Assembly: GCF_028769735.1 (NCBI RefSeq)
Contig: NC_088172.1
Span: 70,456,631-70,520,630 of the forward strand
DNA: 64,000 nt
Origin: Zonotrichia leucophrys gambelii
Lineage: Eukaryota; Chordata; Aves; Passeriformes; Passerellidae
Reading direction: 5' to 3'
Below the pieces are notes generated by a model. The model had not been told where the DNA came from and searched no databases. It saw only the letters and a list, made by a program, of their open reading frames with translations. How positions within the stretch are numbered: position 1 is the first letter of the stretch; every line of letters starts with the position of its first letter. A program made the translations under genes and the position numbers. Shown in pieces: positions 48,065-60,232 of this stretch.

Positions 48065-50904
48065 CTGCATGGGGCAAAAAAATAGGATATAACATGAGAG
48101 AGTATCTTTCAACCAGACAGACAGTATCCAGTGCATCTGTCAACAGGGAAAAATACCAAAGGTAATGGATTGAGACTAAACCAAGCCTTCTGAAACGGAA
48201 TGTGTCTCTGTACCTTCAGGTTCGTCACTGAATGAAGCAACCAGCAGTTCCCACACTGAACACGCTGCCTTGATTTGACAGAGGTACAGCTGGTATGAGC
48301 AGTGAAAATAGGAACACAAAGCCAGCAATTGCAGTACAGCAGTTTCTGCTTCAACATTTCAGGCCTACCCTTCAGGCTGACCTGATGTCTGCACACCTTC
48401 AGGAAGGATTAGAAAACCTTACAAAATCAATCTAACAAAGATCATGTCATGAATATGCATTTCATCCTTGCAGATCCTTGTGCAAAACTAAGTCCTAAAT
48501 AGGTGACAAAATGCTCCTTCCTGTTACACAATACACTAGCAATTACTGAAAATACACTAATGATAAAACTCCAGGAAACCTCCAGTAAAAATTCACAGCA
48601 TGTAGATGAACATCAACCCAGGCACCACAGGACTGTGGGTCAAATACAAATTTTGTCTCTGCAGTTCTCTTCTGGGCTACAGAAATGTAGAGCTTTTTTT
48701 TCAATAAGGAGTTTAATGTAACATAATTTTAAGAGCCTTAAAATATAAAAAACATCTAGGTTACATCGGATGTTTATGATCTGCAAATCAAAACGTCAAT
48801 TTAAACATCTCAAATTTTTCTAATTATTTGAAAATGCACCACATTTTCAAATAAATGTGCACAACACTGTTGTTTGATAGAAGCTAGCTGCACAGTAATC
48901 ATACATTTAAATCTTTAGATTGTGACAATCCAGTCCTTACCAGCACAGACAGTCAACTGCTGAAACGAGGACAAGGGTATTTGATACTAATGTAACCTAA
49001 ATGTGAGTATTTAAAAGCTTCTGTGTTTTGAGAGCTAACATAAATTTAAACTGTCATCCTGCAAAACTTGGAAGATTTCAATGCTAACAGCTCCCAAATT
49101 ATTTTACAACAATTTCTACTCATTTTTGTTTCAACAGCACTTGCTCGTTTTGATACCCAAACAAGTTCAACAGCCAAGATGAAGTGGTTTGCTCTTTCTC
49201 ACTAGCAAACCAAGAAACTATCCACATGAGTAAAACCAGCAATTTAATGTTTTGATATAGCAAACATATTTTACCAACTAAAACCTTTCTGTGTTTTAAT
49301 CTAGACTGAAATTGTGCATAATGAATGACTCTCTAAACTATTCAGCAGAGGTGATTACAGTAGTAGTGAATATGGTCTCTGAACTGTACCTAATCAAATG
49401 AGAATATCCCTAGAGAGCATTAATAACAAAATACATTACTGTAGCACGGTCCATTTTCCCTGCTCCAGATTTAATCCAAAAGGATGTTAGCCCATGGCAG
49501 ACTTCAAGCTATTCTGAGCTTTCAGATACTCAAAGTTAGGAGGAATTGGAGGCATCACATCCAGCCCCAGGTTGCATTTGAAGAACATTGTATGACAAAA
49601 AAGCAGCAGCTGCATCTCTCATTCATACTTTCCAATCCTTATTATTGCATTTTTCCTTGTAGAAAGCTAGGCCAATATTTTTAAAATAACATACTAAGCA
49701 CCTTCAGCAATACATATTCAAACCTACTAAACCTCAGTGATAACCTGTTTTAACATCATGCACATGCTAGCAGCTACCAGTCCCTAGAAAGGTATACAGA
49801 TTTAGATCTGCCTGCTATTGATGCAGAAGCCTTAAGCTATTTGCTACAAAACCCTTGGAGAAATTCTGGCTGAAGTAAAATGTCAGTGGGCATTATGCAA
49901 GAGAAAGATGTGTGAAAAGCAATAAACATGTGCTTAGTGAAGGTACTAAAAGTATAATTAATTCTTATAAATCCATTTTCAAAACAGTGCTCTTGTGGCT
50001 CTTCTGTTGTCCACTTGCTTTTACAATTTGGAACACTTGTTTGGTTTTCCTCTTTCTATTTGGTCTTAGAATCAAAAAAATCAAGGTGTTGGCCTCATTA
50101 AGCAAAATGTTTCACCACATGCTTAAAAACTCCTACAGACATAGTGAGTTACTGACAGCAACTACCTCAGCAGACAAGGAATATATATTAGTTGAAGCAG
50201 CAGGGAAAGGAGACATTTACTCAAATGCAAAGTACCAATTATATTATTTCCTCTTGTTCTCCCTGCTGTGCACAACAGTTACACTTCAGCCCTTTTGAAC
50301 TGTATTCTCCCAACATCTCGTGTGCCACCACCAAGAAAGGGAAAGGAGATTCTGTCCACTGCAATCATGAGCACAACAGAAAACCCCTGCCCTGCCTCTC
50401 CTCACAAGAGACTTTTAAAATCCTCTGTTTGCAGAAAAACTCTACTCTGACAGCTACATTGTCCAGCTGCCTAACTTCTGACTCAGGCCACACCTGTGGA
50501 AGAGCAGTTTAGCAAGCAAAATGCAGGAATAAATCTGACTCAGCTATACCTCTGCCCCATCCAAGTCTCATTTTTTGACCTTGACTCTGCCTAATCATGG
50601 ATTTCAGCCAGTTTCCTAGGGAGGGTAAGATAGCTGGTACACAAATTTCCAAAATTAGACATACTGCCTTATCAACATCTAGCTTCCTCACACAAGTGTT
50701 CCTTGTATATTCTAATGGTTAGTTAGGATAAAAGTAAGGCTTTTTCCCCACTTTTGGGGAATAAACCAACTGATATTGCCATAGCATGCAAGACTCCTAT
50801 CAATGATGACATCCAGTTTTTTTCTTCCCCCATTTTGTCTTCCTACCTTTATTTGATTCAAAAGAACACCAACTTAGTATGGTCCATCCTGCACAGTTTG
50901 TGAG

Positions 50905-51200
50905 ATCACAGAATCACACAATGGTTTGGGAAGGAAGGGACCTTAAAGATCATCTCATTCCAACCCCCTGCCACAGGAGTGATACCTTAAACTGGACCAC
51001 ATTGCTCAGAGCCCCATTCAGCCTGGCCTTGAACACCTCCAGGGATGGGGCATCCACAGCTTCTCTGGGCAACCTGTTCCCGTGCCACACCACCCTGAGA
51101 GCAAAGAATTTTTTCCTAATATCTAATCTAAACCTACTCTTTCATTTGAAGCCATTCCCCATGTCTTTGTAAAAAGTCCTTCTCCAGCTCCCCTGTAAAC
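50905..51200 (-). mobile_element. CR1 LINE fragment in a BIRC6 intron
   Basis: This is a well-preserved inverted CR1 tail. ATCACAGAATCACACAATGG opens it, followed by GGAAGGAAGGGACCTTAAAG and ATCATCTCATTCCAACCCCC. Then come ATTGCTCAGAGCCCCATTCA, CTTGAACACCTCCAGGGATG, CTTCTCTGGGCAACCTGTTC, TTCCTAATATCTAATCTAAA and AAAAAGTCCTTCTCCAGCTC. The order and spacing are those of a single CR1 copy of about 300 bp, truncated at its 5' side. It is the cleanest CR1 in the window. Confidence 0.95.
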
Positions 51201-54200
51201 ATCTGCTTCATTATTTTATTGTCTACTTTAGCATTATTCACAAATGTTGGAGAAATTTAACAGCATTTTACAGTTTCTCAGTTTATTTACAATCAGCATA
51301 TGGAAAATCAAGTAATTCCCTAGACTCTAGATGGGAAAATCTGTCCATGGTTCCCCAGCCATATGTACTCTCACACTGATGATAATTTTTAAAGCTCAGA
51401 GTTTTGTGATCTGAGATAGAAATGAACATCCCTGCAGACATGAACTATTATACTTAATTTTCTATTTCTTTGACATTAGAAGACCACAGCAGCCCTTTCT
51501 GAAAACATATCCTTAAAACATGTTTATGCCTTTGGCTATTAAATGGCTATTAAATCATGCAATTTAAAAAGAACAGGTGCACTATAAGACAAAAAGCTTG
51601 CACAAAACTGCTCTGGAGCAGATGGAGGTGTGAATATGGTCTCTGTACCCATCTCCCTCATACAACAAAACATCCTGGTCTGAAAAATCTAAAAGCCTAT
51701 TTTGTTCCCTAAACTGTACTCTTATAAAAGGGCTGAGACAAAAATGTTATTCAAAGCCCAGGAAAAAGTTCAAAGGGTTTCACATATCACCAATGCACTG
51801 GGCAATCTTAGAGCACACAAAGTGAGGGTCACTGTCAGAGTCACTGTGAGGGTCCCAGTCCCTCAGGAAGGTCAGAGGCCTCCATGAGCCTGCTGCAGCC
51901 TTGTGGCTGCTCTATGGACCCCACAAAATAACTCCTTGGTCAGATTCAATCTTGGAGTCCTCCAGTGCCAGAATTACAGCTCTACTGAAGATGATAATCC
52001 ATAAACTGTATCTCAGTGTGACCTGAAACACATGGTGTTGCTTTGTGCACACATGAGAAAAGCAACCTGCTGACTACTCTGCCATTTGTGAGCAGGTATA
52101 ATGTGGGCAAAGCCCACTATTAGCTGAGAAAATTCCAATCCCCCTTCTTGCTGCCATCTCCAGTGCTGCAGTCCGGCCTGGATTCCTTCTCTCTCCAAGC
52201 TGGGTGATACATGAGTGATCCAGAGGCACCAGTAGGGCCCCAGCTTGAGAGAAGCAGTTGGTGGGAACTTTACAGCTCTCTCAACACTCTGTGAAGGAGG
52301 AGACAAAATACCAAAAGTGAAATCATAAAGCCAGTAAGATTCTTCAGCTCTTTCCTTGTATTCTATCAGCCTGCATAGAGATTTCTGTATGCAGATAACT
52401 AGCAGTTTAACAAACTCCTGAGCTTTAATGCAGGAAAAACCTTTATCTAAATGTTATGACTTCCAGAGTGGAGGAGAAGCCAAATATAAAATTCAGACAC
52501 GGAAACTTTCCCATACAGTTTTTCAGCCACTGAAGGAAAAGCAGAGAAAATGTCAACCCATATTTAAAGGGATGACAGTCACTAATATATTTGCTAGAAA
52601 AGACAGCAGTGTACATGTTAGTAATTTAAGCCATTAATTTAGCTTGTGCTAGAGATGACAGCCTTCTCTTTATGCTGTGCTAAATGTATAACGAATTATA
52701 CACTCCCAAGGCAACTTTAATTTTCAAAGTCAATACTAATACTTACTCACCCGTGCCTGGTACTTGCAGGTGAATGTGGTGATACAGAATGATACCCTTA
52801 TCAAAGCATTCCCAGAGTGCGGCCAAGGAAGCACTCAGCCCCTGTGCCCCACAGGGACAGTGCTACAGCACAGGGCTGCTTAGTCTTAGGCTGGGACTCA
52901 CTGTCTTGGGATAAAACCACCCTGGGTTTGCAACCACAGCCCTCATGGACTGCACATTTACTCCTTCCAGTAATTCACACTTGCTCAAACAAATCTCCTG
53001 AAATCAGGCAAAACAGGCAAGGGGCTGTGATTTTGCAAATGACCACTGGTGAAAGCTGGTAACCTCCTCCCAGATGGCTTCACCTACCCCACCTTGGGGC
53101 TTGAAGCACTATTTACACACATTCAGTGGAAGCATTCCAAATCAGAGGCTGCAGGACTGCTCCCTGCAGACAACCATCAACTCAAAATGTGCATTTCAAC
53201 ATGCAGCAGAAGGAACTGATAATTGTTTTTTAAAGAAAGATAAATTAAAACAAATTAGGCCTTGGTTCTTGGGGCCCAGTTCTAAAGATTTTTTTTTTTG
53301 TTTGAAAAATGCACTCTTTCACATAAAAGTTCTCCAAAATAGCAGTGAAGACAATGAAAAGCCATAGCAGAGATAATACCTCAAGCCCACCTGGTTGTAT
53401 TCCAGCATCCCCATGAAGCATAGTTAGGAATTTTAGGGGTAAGCTTGCTAGACAGCACATCACACGAATGAGCCACCATCTCATTTTGCCAGAACAACCA
53501 TTTGCCACGAAGCTCACCCAGCAGATGTTGGCTCCAATGAGCCTGCCTTGCCACACATCAGCAGCTCCCTGCAGCAAAGGGCTCAGCCAGCACAGCAAGC
53601 TCTTGTCTCAAACCCATCTCTCATGGTAACTCATTACAGCAGCCTGACTGTTCTCCAATCACTGATGGCTTTGACTTCCTAGCACCCAAACAGCCATGAG
53701 AAATCATCTCATGCCTAAATGTCTTTTCCATTATCCAGAAATTTCCCAGTTTTCTAACAGAATACTGTGGCCTTTGAAAGTAAAGGAAATTCAATGCTAA
53801 CTGAAGTCCAAAACCAAGTCCCCTTCAATTCTGGAACAAAGTGGACGCTCCCAGGCCAACATAGAGATGACATCTGGCAGACATGCAAGTCTGCTGCTCA
53901 GAGGATGTGATGTTTTGCCTTTGAAACTAGAACTCATGATTTTGGGTTGTTGTTCTGCCAATTTGATCTGAAAGGAACAGCAGATTGTCCTATTTAAGAA
54001 ATTCATGCCAATACTTGCTTATATTTCTGGCACACCTTCAACTAAAACGCTGAGACTTCAAGCCTTCCACCCCAGTGGCTCCAGGCTGTTCAGGCTGTTG
54101 ATGTTTTCATCCTTGTCTATGCACTGCTTCAAACACAAACTGCACTATGCTTAAACCACACAGTTAAACACAGGTTTTCCTTTTGTGCTGGGATAACAAA

Positions 54201-55394
54201 GTAATGCAAGAAAATTGTACAGATAACCCACAAAGAATGAACCACAGAACTCCTATCAAATCCATCTAATATTAAAATAATTGTGACTCTAGAATGCTTC
54301 TTTGCTTCCAGATCCTATGCTGGCACTGAAGAACTACTCCTACTGTGTTTACTTTAGGAGACAGAAAAGAGCCTATGAACAGTAGGTGCACACCACTCTC
54401 ACAGAGAGACTTTTTAGGCTTCACCCTGGGGAAGTGAGATGAGAAGATAGAGGTTTCCATGGCCATTATATCCCAGGCTAATGGATGACCAGATGAACAA
54501 AGAAAAAACAGTCAGCAATTCTGGTGGAGAATCACATACACGGGTATCGGAAATGGATTACACAAAAGGCAAGTTTCTTTCCTATTCTAAGAAGATTACA
54601 TATACTATGGGATATATAGATAATATTGCCAGCAGGCACAAGCTGACTTTTTTAGGTGGGTATCCAACATAAAGAACTGGCTTTTGTCCTTCCCAGTTCT
54701 GTTTCTTTTGCATTACACTAGCAAAAAAAAAAATCCCACTACAGGTACCTTACATGCTTGATAAGCAAGACTTGCAGTATCAGTCAAGAGGGATTGGAGA
54801 AATTGATGGATAAAGTCCAGTTCATCAGGAGCTACTAGAAAGAGTTCCCAATAATGAGATTCCTTCTTGAAAAGTCTCTTGGGTAATGGTTGGTAAATAT
54901 TCTGAGTTAATAGTGGGAAAAAGAACATTCTCCACACACCTTTTCCTGACATTTTATTTACCTTCTTTTATTTAACTTTCCTCCATTTTATTTACCTTCT
55001 TCCTATGAAGTTTCAGCATATGCTTAGGGGCAGCACTAAATTTTGCAGAGAAATACAGGTTATTATTTCTTAAGAAGCTGTTTTTAAATTGGAAGCAAGT
55101 AAACAGAATCAAGAAACCAAGTGGAAACAGAAAATTATTAAAATAAATAAATGAAAATTTATATTGCAACATTGATAATTACTAATGAAATGACAAGAGG
55201 ATGCAAATCTACCAGGTTACGTCTGTCATACCAAAACCATTCCCTGTAAATAGTACAGTAAACCAGACAGATGCATACAAATACAAATCTAGATCAAACA
55301 GATGGTATATTCTCACTCTGGATGGCAACATCCATTCAGAGAAATATACAGAATTTAATCTCCTTTAACTTCTATGTCAATAATAAGCAAAAGC

Positions 55395-55935
55395 TTATCC
55401 TGCTTCAGCCAGAACAGGGTTAATTTTTGCAGTATCCAGGAGAGGGCATGGCCAGGACCCAGAGGTGAATGTACCCCACCTCAGACCATTGCTGGGGCAG
55501 GGGAAAGGGACTCTCCTCTGGGAAGGGTTTCCTTCTGGTCAAGTAAGTGTGGTGGAGGGAGCAGTTGGGTGGTGCCAGTGCCACACTGGAGGGAGCAGCT
55601 GGATAATGCCTGCTCCCAGCTGGAGGGAGAGGTCAGGGTGGTGTAGCTGAAGTTGGGTTGAGCTCCATGATGAGCATTTCTGCATGTGAATCACTCTCTC
55701 TTTTGTACACTTTTGTTAATAATATTGCTGCTGCTGTTTTCTTACCTCATTGCTGCTTCCAGCAAATTGTTCTTATCTCAACCTGTGATTTTTTAGCTTT
55801 TATGCCTCCAGTTGTCCCTCCAGCCCACCACAGTGGGAAGGGAAGGCAGGAGCCAGCAAGGGGCAGCATGGTTTGGAGTGTCTCAGTGGGAGCACTAAAC
55901 TGGGGAGTACCACTCCTAAAGCACAACCACACAGT
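55395..55935 (+). mobile_element. Diverged ERV LTR (ERVL-like), approximate bounds
   Basis: The left part has CAGCCAGAACAGGGTTAATT followed by TTTGCAGTATCCAGGA, like the start of an avian ERVL-type LTR. The right part has TTGTTCTTATCTCAACCTGT, then a CTCCAGCCCACCACAGTGGG box, and ends near CTAAAGCACAACCACACA. In related LTRs the same order (TTATCTCAACC, a CCCACC-GGG box, then ...AAACCAC-ACA) marks the 3' end. The copy is diverged and has internal G-rich repeats, including GGAGGGAGCAG. I see no target duplication. Its right end lies about 40 bp from a BIRC6 splice donor. Confidence 0.55.
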
Positions 55936-55974
55936 ACAGCTCAAATGAAGGGCAGGGCTGATACAAGAGCTTAC

Positions 55975-56185
55975 CTCAGTCTGTTGGTGTAGGTATCTAC
56001 ACAGGTCTTCATTTTAGCCAACAAGGTCCCAACAGAAGCCTGGGACTCCAACTGCTCCTCCTCCTCTTCGCTGCTTTCTCCTGACAGAGGAAGCAGCAAC
56101 GGCACCATGGATGTGCAAGAGGCAATAGCACGGAGCAGCTCCAGCAGAGCTCGGTACAGGGGAACGTGGCGAGCCATATCCAAAA
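55975..56185 (-). CDS. BIRC6: BIRC6 exon, helical region with acidic stretch
   Basis: This 211-nt exon has acceptor CTTGCAG|TTTTGG and donor ACTGAG|GTAAGC. Its first two bases (TT) complete a codon from upstream, and its last two (AG) start the Arg codon finished by the next exon. It encodes LDMARHVPLYRALLELLRAI, then ASCTSMVPLLLPLSGESSEE, an acidic EEEEEQ run, and VGTLLAKMKTCVDTYTNRL. The sequence is a conserved BIRC6 segment well upstream of the UBC domain. The acidic/Ser stretch is the part that varies most between species. Confidence 0.96.
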
Positions 56186-57707
56186 CTGCAAGAGACAAGC
56201 AGTTTACCAGAATTACTAACACTGGAGACCCTCTCACTCCTAGTGTGGATGTTTCAAACACAAAAGCTACATTTTAGTAATTATTAAAATATTAATGAAA
56301 TGTAATGATAAAATCCAGTATTTTGTAATTGTCATTTTTAATTTGTGTTGTAATGGACCTGAAAGAAAATTACAAAATACCTGGAAAACATAGGTTAACA
56401 AAAGACACAAGAGGACAAAAGTGCTAACGAGGTAAGGAACAGGATTACCACATGCTATATTAATTTTATTAATTTCCAGTACCTTAACATACAGTCCTGG
56501 CTCAAATTGTATGCTAACAGTAACAGTAAACAAAATTCTCTGGAGGAAAAATTGTAACCTATGGCATAGCAGAATAACATCTGCTGAATCTAAGTGCATA
56601 AGCATGTATAAAGACTTTCACATCACTTTATTTACAGTCATCTTCTCCTTTGGGAAAATTTCTCTGCATTATTGCAAAAATATTTATGGTTCTTAAATGA
56701 ATGAAGTTATCTACTAAGTAGAAGTCCAGTTTTGCTTCTTTTCATGAAGAAAGGATTGTTTTAGAAACCATTATGTATCTTGCAGAGAATGCAAATTTTA
56801 TCTGCATATATGTAAACCACAAAACAGCAACATATATTAGGCAGGCAAACCTCACTGTCTTAGTGCTTTTCAGTGTGATATATGTGTTACAGAAGAAACT
56901 GTGAGTAGAATATAGACATCAGCTCCTCTGATTAGGGAAGACAGGCAGAGATACACAATTCTAATGGATTCCCTAGCACCACATTGTTTATTTTTCTTCT
57001 CCACTTGTTTGCACAAATATGCAATGGATGTCATTTCAACTGACTTTGTATCATTAATAGAAATCCTGAAAATGTAGCAATAGGCAGATACTTTAACACA
57101 GCTGCTTCCTCTGCCCCTAGGACATGCTATTTTTAACCTAACTGCAGAAAATATTTGCTCCAGTTTAAAGTATTCACAAATGACTGAGTTTATGATAAAA
57201 TAAATTTATTCTTTTTCCAGCAAAAAACGCCAGACAACAAAAAGCCCCTGACAACTTGCATTAGAACAGAACAAAGCACAGAAGAACTCTTTAATGTTTC
57301 ATTTAGCACATCTCATCCTCCAAGCTAAAGCAGATCACAGACTTTCAACTCCTGTCACCAAACCCTTAGCTCTAAATACAGCAGGATGGGACAGTATAAA
57401 TAGCCAAGCTAAATTCAACAAGCCAGTTTATGCAGGTTTAAGGCTGGATTTATCTCTGCCAAGACTTCTTTGATCAATAGCTTGCTACTTGTCTTTTGAA
57501 TCTATTACAATGGTACAAACTCTTAACTGGGTGAAGTGCTATTGAATAGGAAGAAAATTTACCAAAACAAAATATTAATCTGCCAGGCCTGGTGTCATGG
57601 CTCTAAAAATAACCCATGTCAAAATAATCCATATATCTAAAGCAAACTGAGTTTAAACACTGACGTTAAGAAAACCAGTTTTAATTACCTGCCAATTCTT
57701 ACCTTTA

Positions 57708-57732
57708 CATATATATTTATATATATATATAT
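57708..57732. repeat. TA dinucleotide repeat
   Basis: An AT/TA run of about 25 bp in a BIRC6 intron, followed about 100 bp later by an A-rich tract (57836-57906). Confidence 0.85.
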
Positions 57733-57835
57733 GCTTCCATTTTTTATGCTCAGTTACTAGTGAAGAATGATTGCCCACAAAAAAACCCCCACAATATGTA
57801 AAAATAAACACATATGGATCTGATGATGTGTGGAT

Positions 57836-57906
57836 TAAAAAAAAAATAAAAACAGAAACAAAAATACACACACATATAAAAAAAAACAAAAAGAAAAAAA
57901 GAAAAG
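57836..57906. repeat. A-rich low-complexity tract
   Basis: Repeated A-homopolymers broken by C, G or T, with a short CACACACATATA segment. It explains the Phe-rich minus-strand ORFs at this place. Confidence 0.85.
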
Positions 57907-60182
57907 GAAGGTGGTGAAAAAAGGGCAAGCATAAAATATATCCTACCTAGCCCTGGCCAGAAACCACCTCCCACCTGTAGTGCTAAAGACCAAGTGGCTC
58001 CTCAATTTAATCAATAGCTGTTTATTATGAGGATGGTGAGTGAGGGAGAGATGTGACCTCTTAGATAACCACAGCATTTCACTCTGGAAACCTTTTATTT
58101 ATTTATCTTAACCATGAAATTTTCATGAGACTAGAATACATAATTCCAAATCCTTCAATGCTGGCTTGCCCTTTCCTTTGCTAAATGGATAGTTAAGTTC
58201 AAAATTACCATCATGAAGGGAACTGAACCGACATAACTTTCAAGTGGGAATGTTTTCCAGAGAGATGGGAGAGATTCCTGGTTTTAGCAGATCCAACTCA
58301 CTTGCACTGCTTTGCTATAATTCCCATGTGAAACAAATGAAATGCATTCGCTTGGCTTCAATTTAAACAACCTTTTAGGGAACAACTACTAATTTCTTTT
58401 ACCTTAATGCCAGACTCTGTGAAACTCAATTTTTGGTACCATTATGTGTTTTATCCTATTTTTCTCCTTTATTATATTTACTAAGAATTGTGACTCATGC
58501 AAGTGTATTTTTCTGCCCAAAATGCCTCAACTCCCTTCCATCCCCAATCTAAAGCCCCAAAATGTTCATCAAGACTGGATACCTAGATAAGTATCAGAAA
58601 AACTTGCTGGAAAGAACCCAGAATTGTCAAATTACTGTTTGTTATCTTTATCTGGCAGTTCACCTATTCCTTGTGCCTGATTTCAGTTGAAAGAATGCCA
58701 AACTGATTACAGTGTATGCTCAGAGCAGATACAGCTCTGCTTTCTGAAAGAGGTGAAGAAGACTTGAGCAGTTTGTTGAGCTCTAGGTAATTTTTAAGAC
58801 ACTATGTTTAAGCCACTAGGACAACAGGATACTCTTTTGTAAATTACACCCCTGGCCCAGATCTACTCTTAGCTAACCTGTCCACCTCTTTCTGGTGTGA
58901 CAGCTGCAGCTACAGATGTCCCAACAGCAATTTTCTGGACTGAGAGAGGTTTAACACATCCAAGTAGAACTTCAGTTCAGGCTGTGCCACTTAAACTCCA
59001 TCACCGTCCTTGCTGCTTTTAGTGTTTGCAGCACATTTAGTCAGGATTTCTGAATTAAGATTTTTCCTTCATAATGATACATATCATTATGTATTTCAGA
59101 AATCTAAATATAAATTACACAGTTTTAAATGAAAAAAAAAGTTTTGATCCTGTAACAAGGTCCTTTAAGGAAACTGAATTGAAATACTACAAACATGAAT
59201 TAAAACATAAAATACAAACCTGCAAATTAAAATGTCTATCTCCATCAAATAAAAGCAATGGAACTTTTGGACTACTGTCCCCACATACAGGTATCTGGCC
59301 AATTAAGATGCCAACAATCTGGATTTCAAGCAAATATATACTTCAGTGAAGAACATGTGTTAAAAGTAAACCACTGTATTCTTCAAAGTATGCCCTCCCT
59401 TGGGAACATATCCAGCTTTTTTTGTCTGACTCAATTGAGCAATGAAGGTGTATCATAACACTTTACCTGAATTAAATATGATAGCTTTTCTTATAGGAAA
59501 AAAAATCCAACACACCATGAAATAGAAACAGATACTTCTGCTTATACCAGACCTATAATTTGAACACTATTAGGACATATTTAATAGGTCAGAATCTTTT
59601 TATATGGGTACTTCAGTTGTGCAAGAAGGCTCTAACAGTGTTTGATTTATATGGGCATGCATGTAAGCACACCAAACTGCAAATACACAGCATTCCTAAG
59701 AACAAAAATGGGAGATTAACATTCTTGGCTTTGTAAAAATGACAGATGGATATTTATCCATGAGTGGCTGTTATCCCAAGGACAAAACAGTTACTAGATA
59801 ATGACAGATACCTTTTACCCAGAGCTCCATTTGGGGCTCTCAGTCTCCCACACTGAGTACACTCAGAGTGTCCTGGCTGTCAGGCTCCCACCAGCTGTGC
59901 TGTCACATCTGTCCATTTTTGTGCTTTTGGAGCTCCCTGATTCTGTGGGTCAGCGAAGGGCTGAGGAATGTTCAGATCCCAGCACCACAGAAACTCTCCC
60001 TTGCTGACTCTCAAACAGAACTGCTGCCCCAGAGAGCCCATCTGAACTCCTGCTAGGTTTCCTGAGCACTTCTTCAAATGATTACTCTGTGACACATACT
60101 TACACCAAAAGAAAAGATTAAATTATTTCATTTCTATACTCAAGGCAGGGATTTGCACTCAGGTTTTATCCTGCTTCCTTGT

Positions 60183-60232
60183 CCACCTTGTCACCAGGGC
60201 TGTCAGGATAGGTCTGCCTGGTGACAAGGTGG
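60183..60232. repeat. Perfect GC-rich stem-loop (16-bp arms)
   Basis: CCACCTTGTCACCAGG (60183-60198) is the exact reverse complement of CCTGGTGACAAGGTGG (60217-60232), with an 18-nt loop. No mismatch occurs in the stem. It lies in a GC-richer patch of a BIRC6 intron and would fold on either strand. Confidence 0.95.

Larger units (their letters stand above)
48065..55974 (-). other. BIRC6: BIRC6 intron (7.9 kb)
   Basis: The largest intron complete in the window. It holds a CR1 copy (50905-51200) and a diverged ERV LTR (about 55395-55935) close to its 5' end. The flanking exon phases (AG then G) join without a gap, so no constitutive exon is missing. The rest is AT-rich unique sequence. Moderately GC-rich stretches at about 51780-52300 and 52800-53600 carry short ORFs on both strands that I do not regard as genes. 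Confidence 0.88.

Noticed and set aside
53245..53598. 117-codon minus-strand ORF in the large BIRC6 intron
   Set aside because: No splice sites fit the BIRC6 phase, and the flanking exons already join perfectly. No domain is recognised.
56267..56605. 112-codon minus-strand ORF just upstream of the 55975-56185 exon
   Set aside because: The segment ending FEPGLYVK is followed by a weak donor (AAG|GTACTG), and there is no matching acceptor. The peptide is not recognised as BIRC6.
57653..57974. Phe-rich minus-strand ORFs that look like membrane proteins
   Set aside because: They are translations of the A-rich and TA-rich low-complexity tract at 57708-57906.
58878..58934. Splice-flanked 57-bp open segment on the minus strand (begins KIAVGTSVAAAV) as a BIRC6 exon
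   Set aside because: Its acceptor and donor look fair. To join the 55975-56185 exon it must leave one base over, and in that frame the peptide becomes Cys- and Trp-rich and unlike BIRC6. The good-looking frame is phase 0 and would shift the downstream exon.
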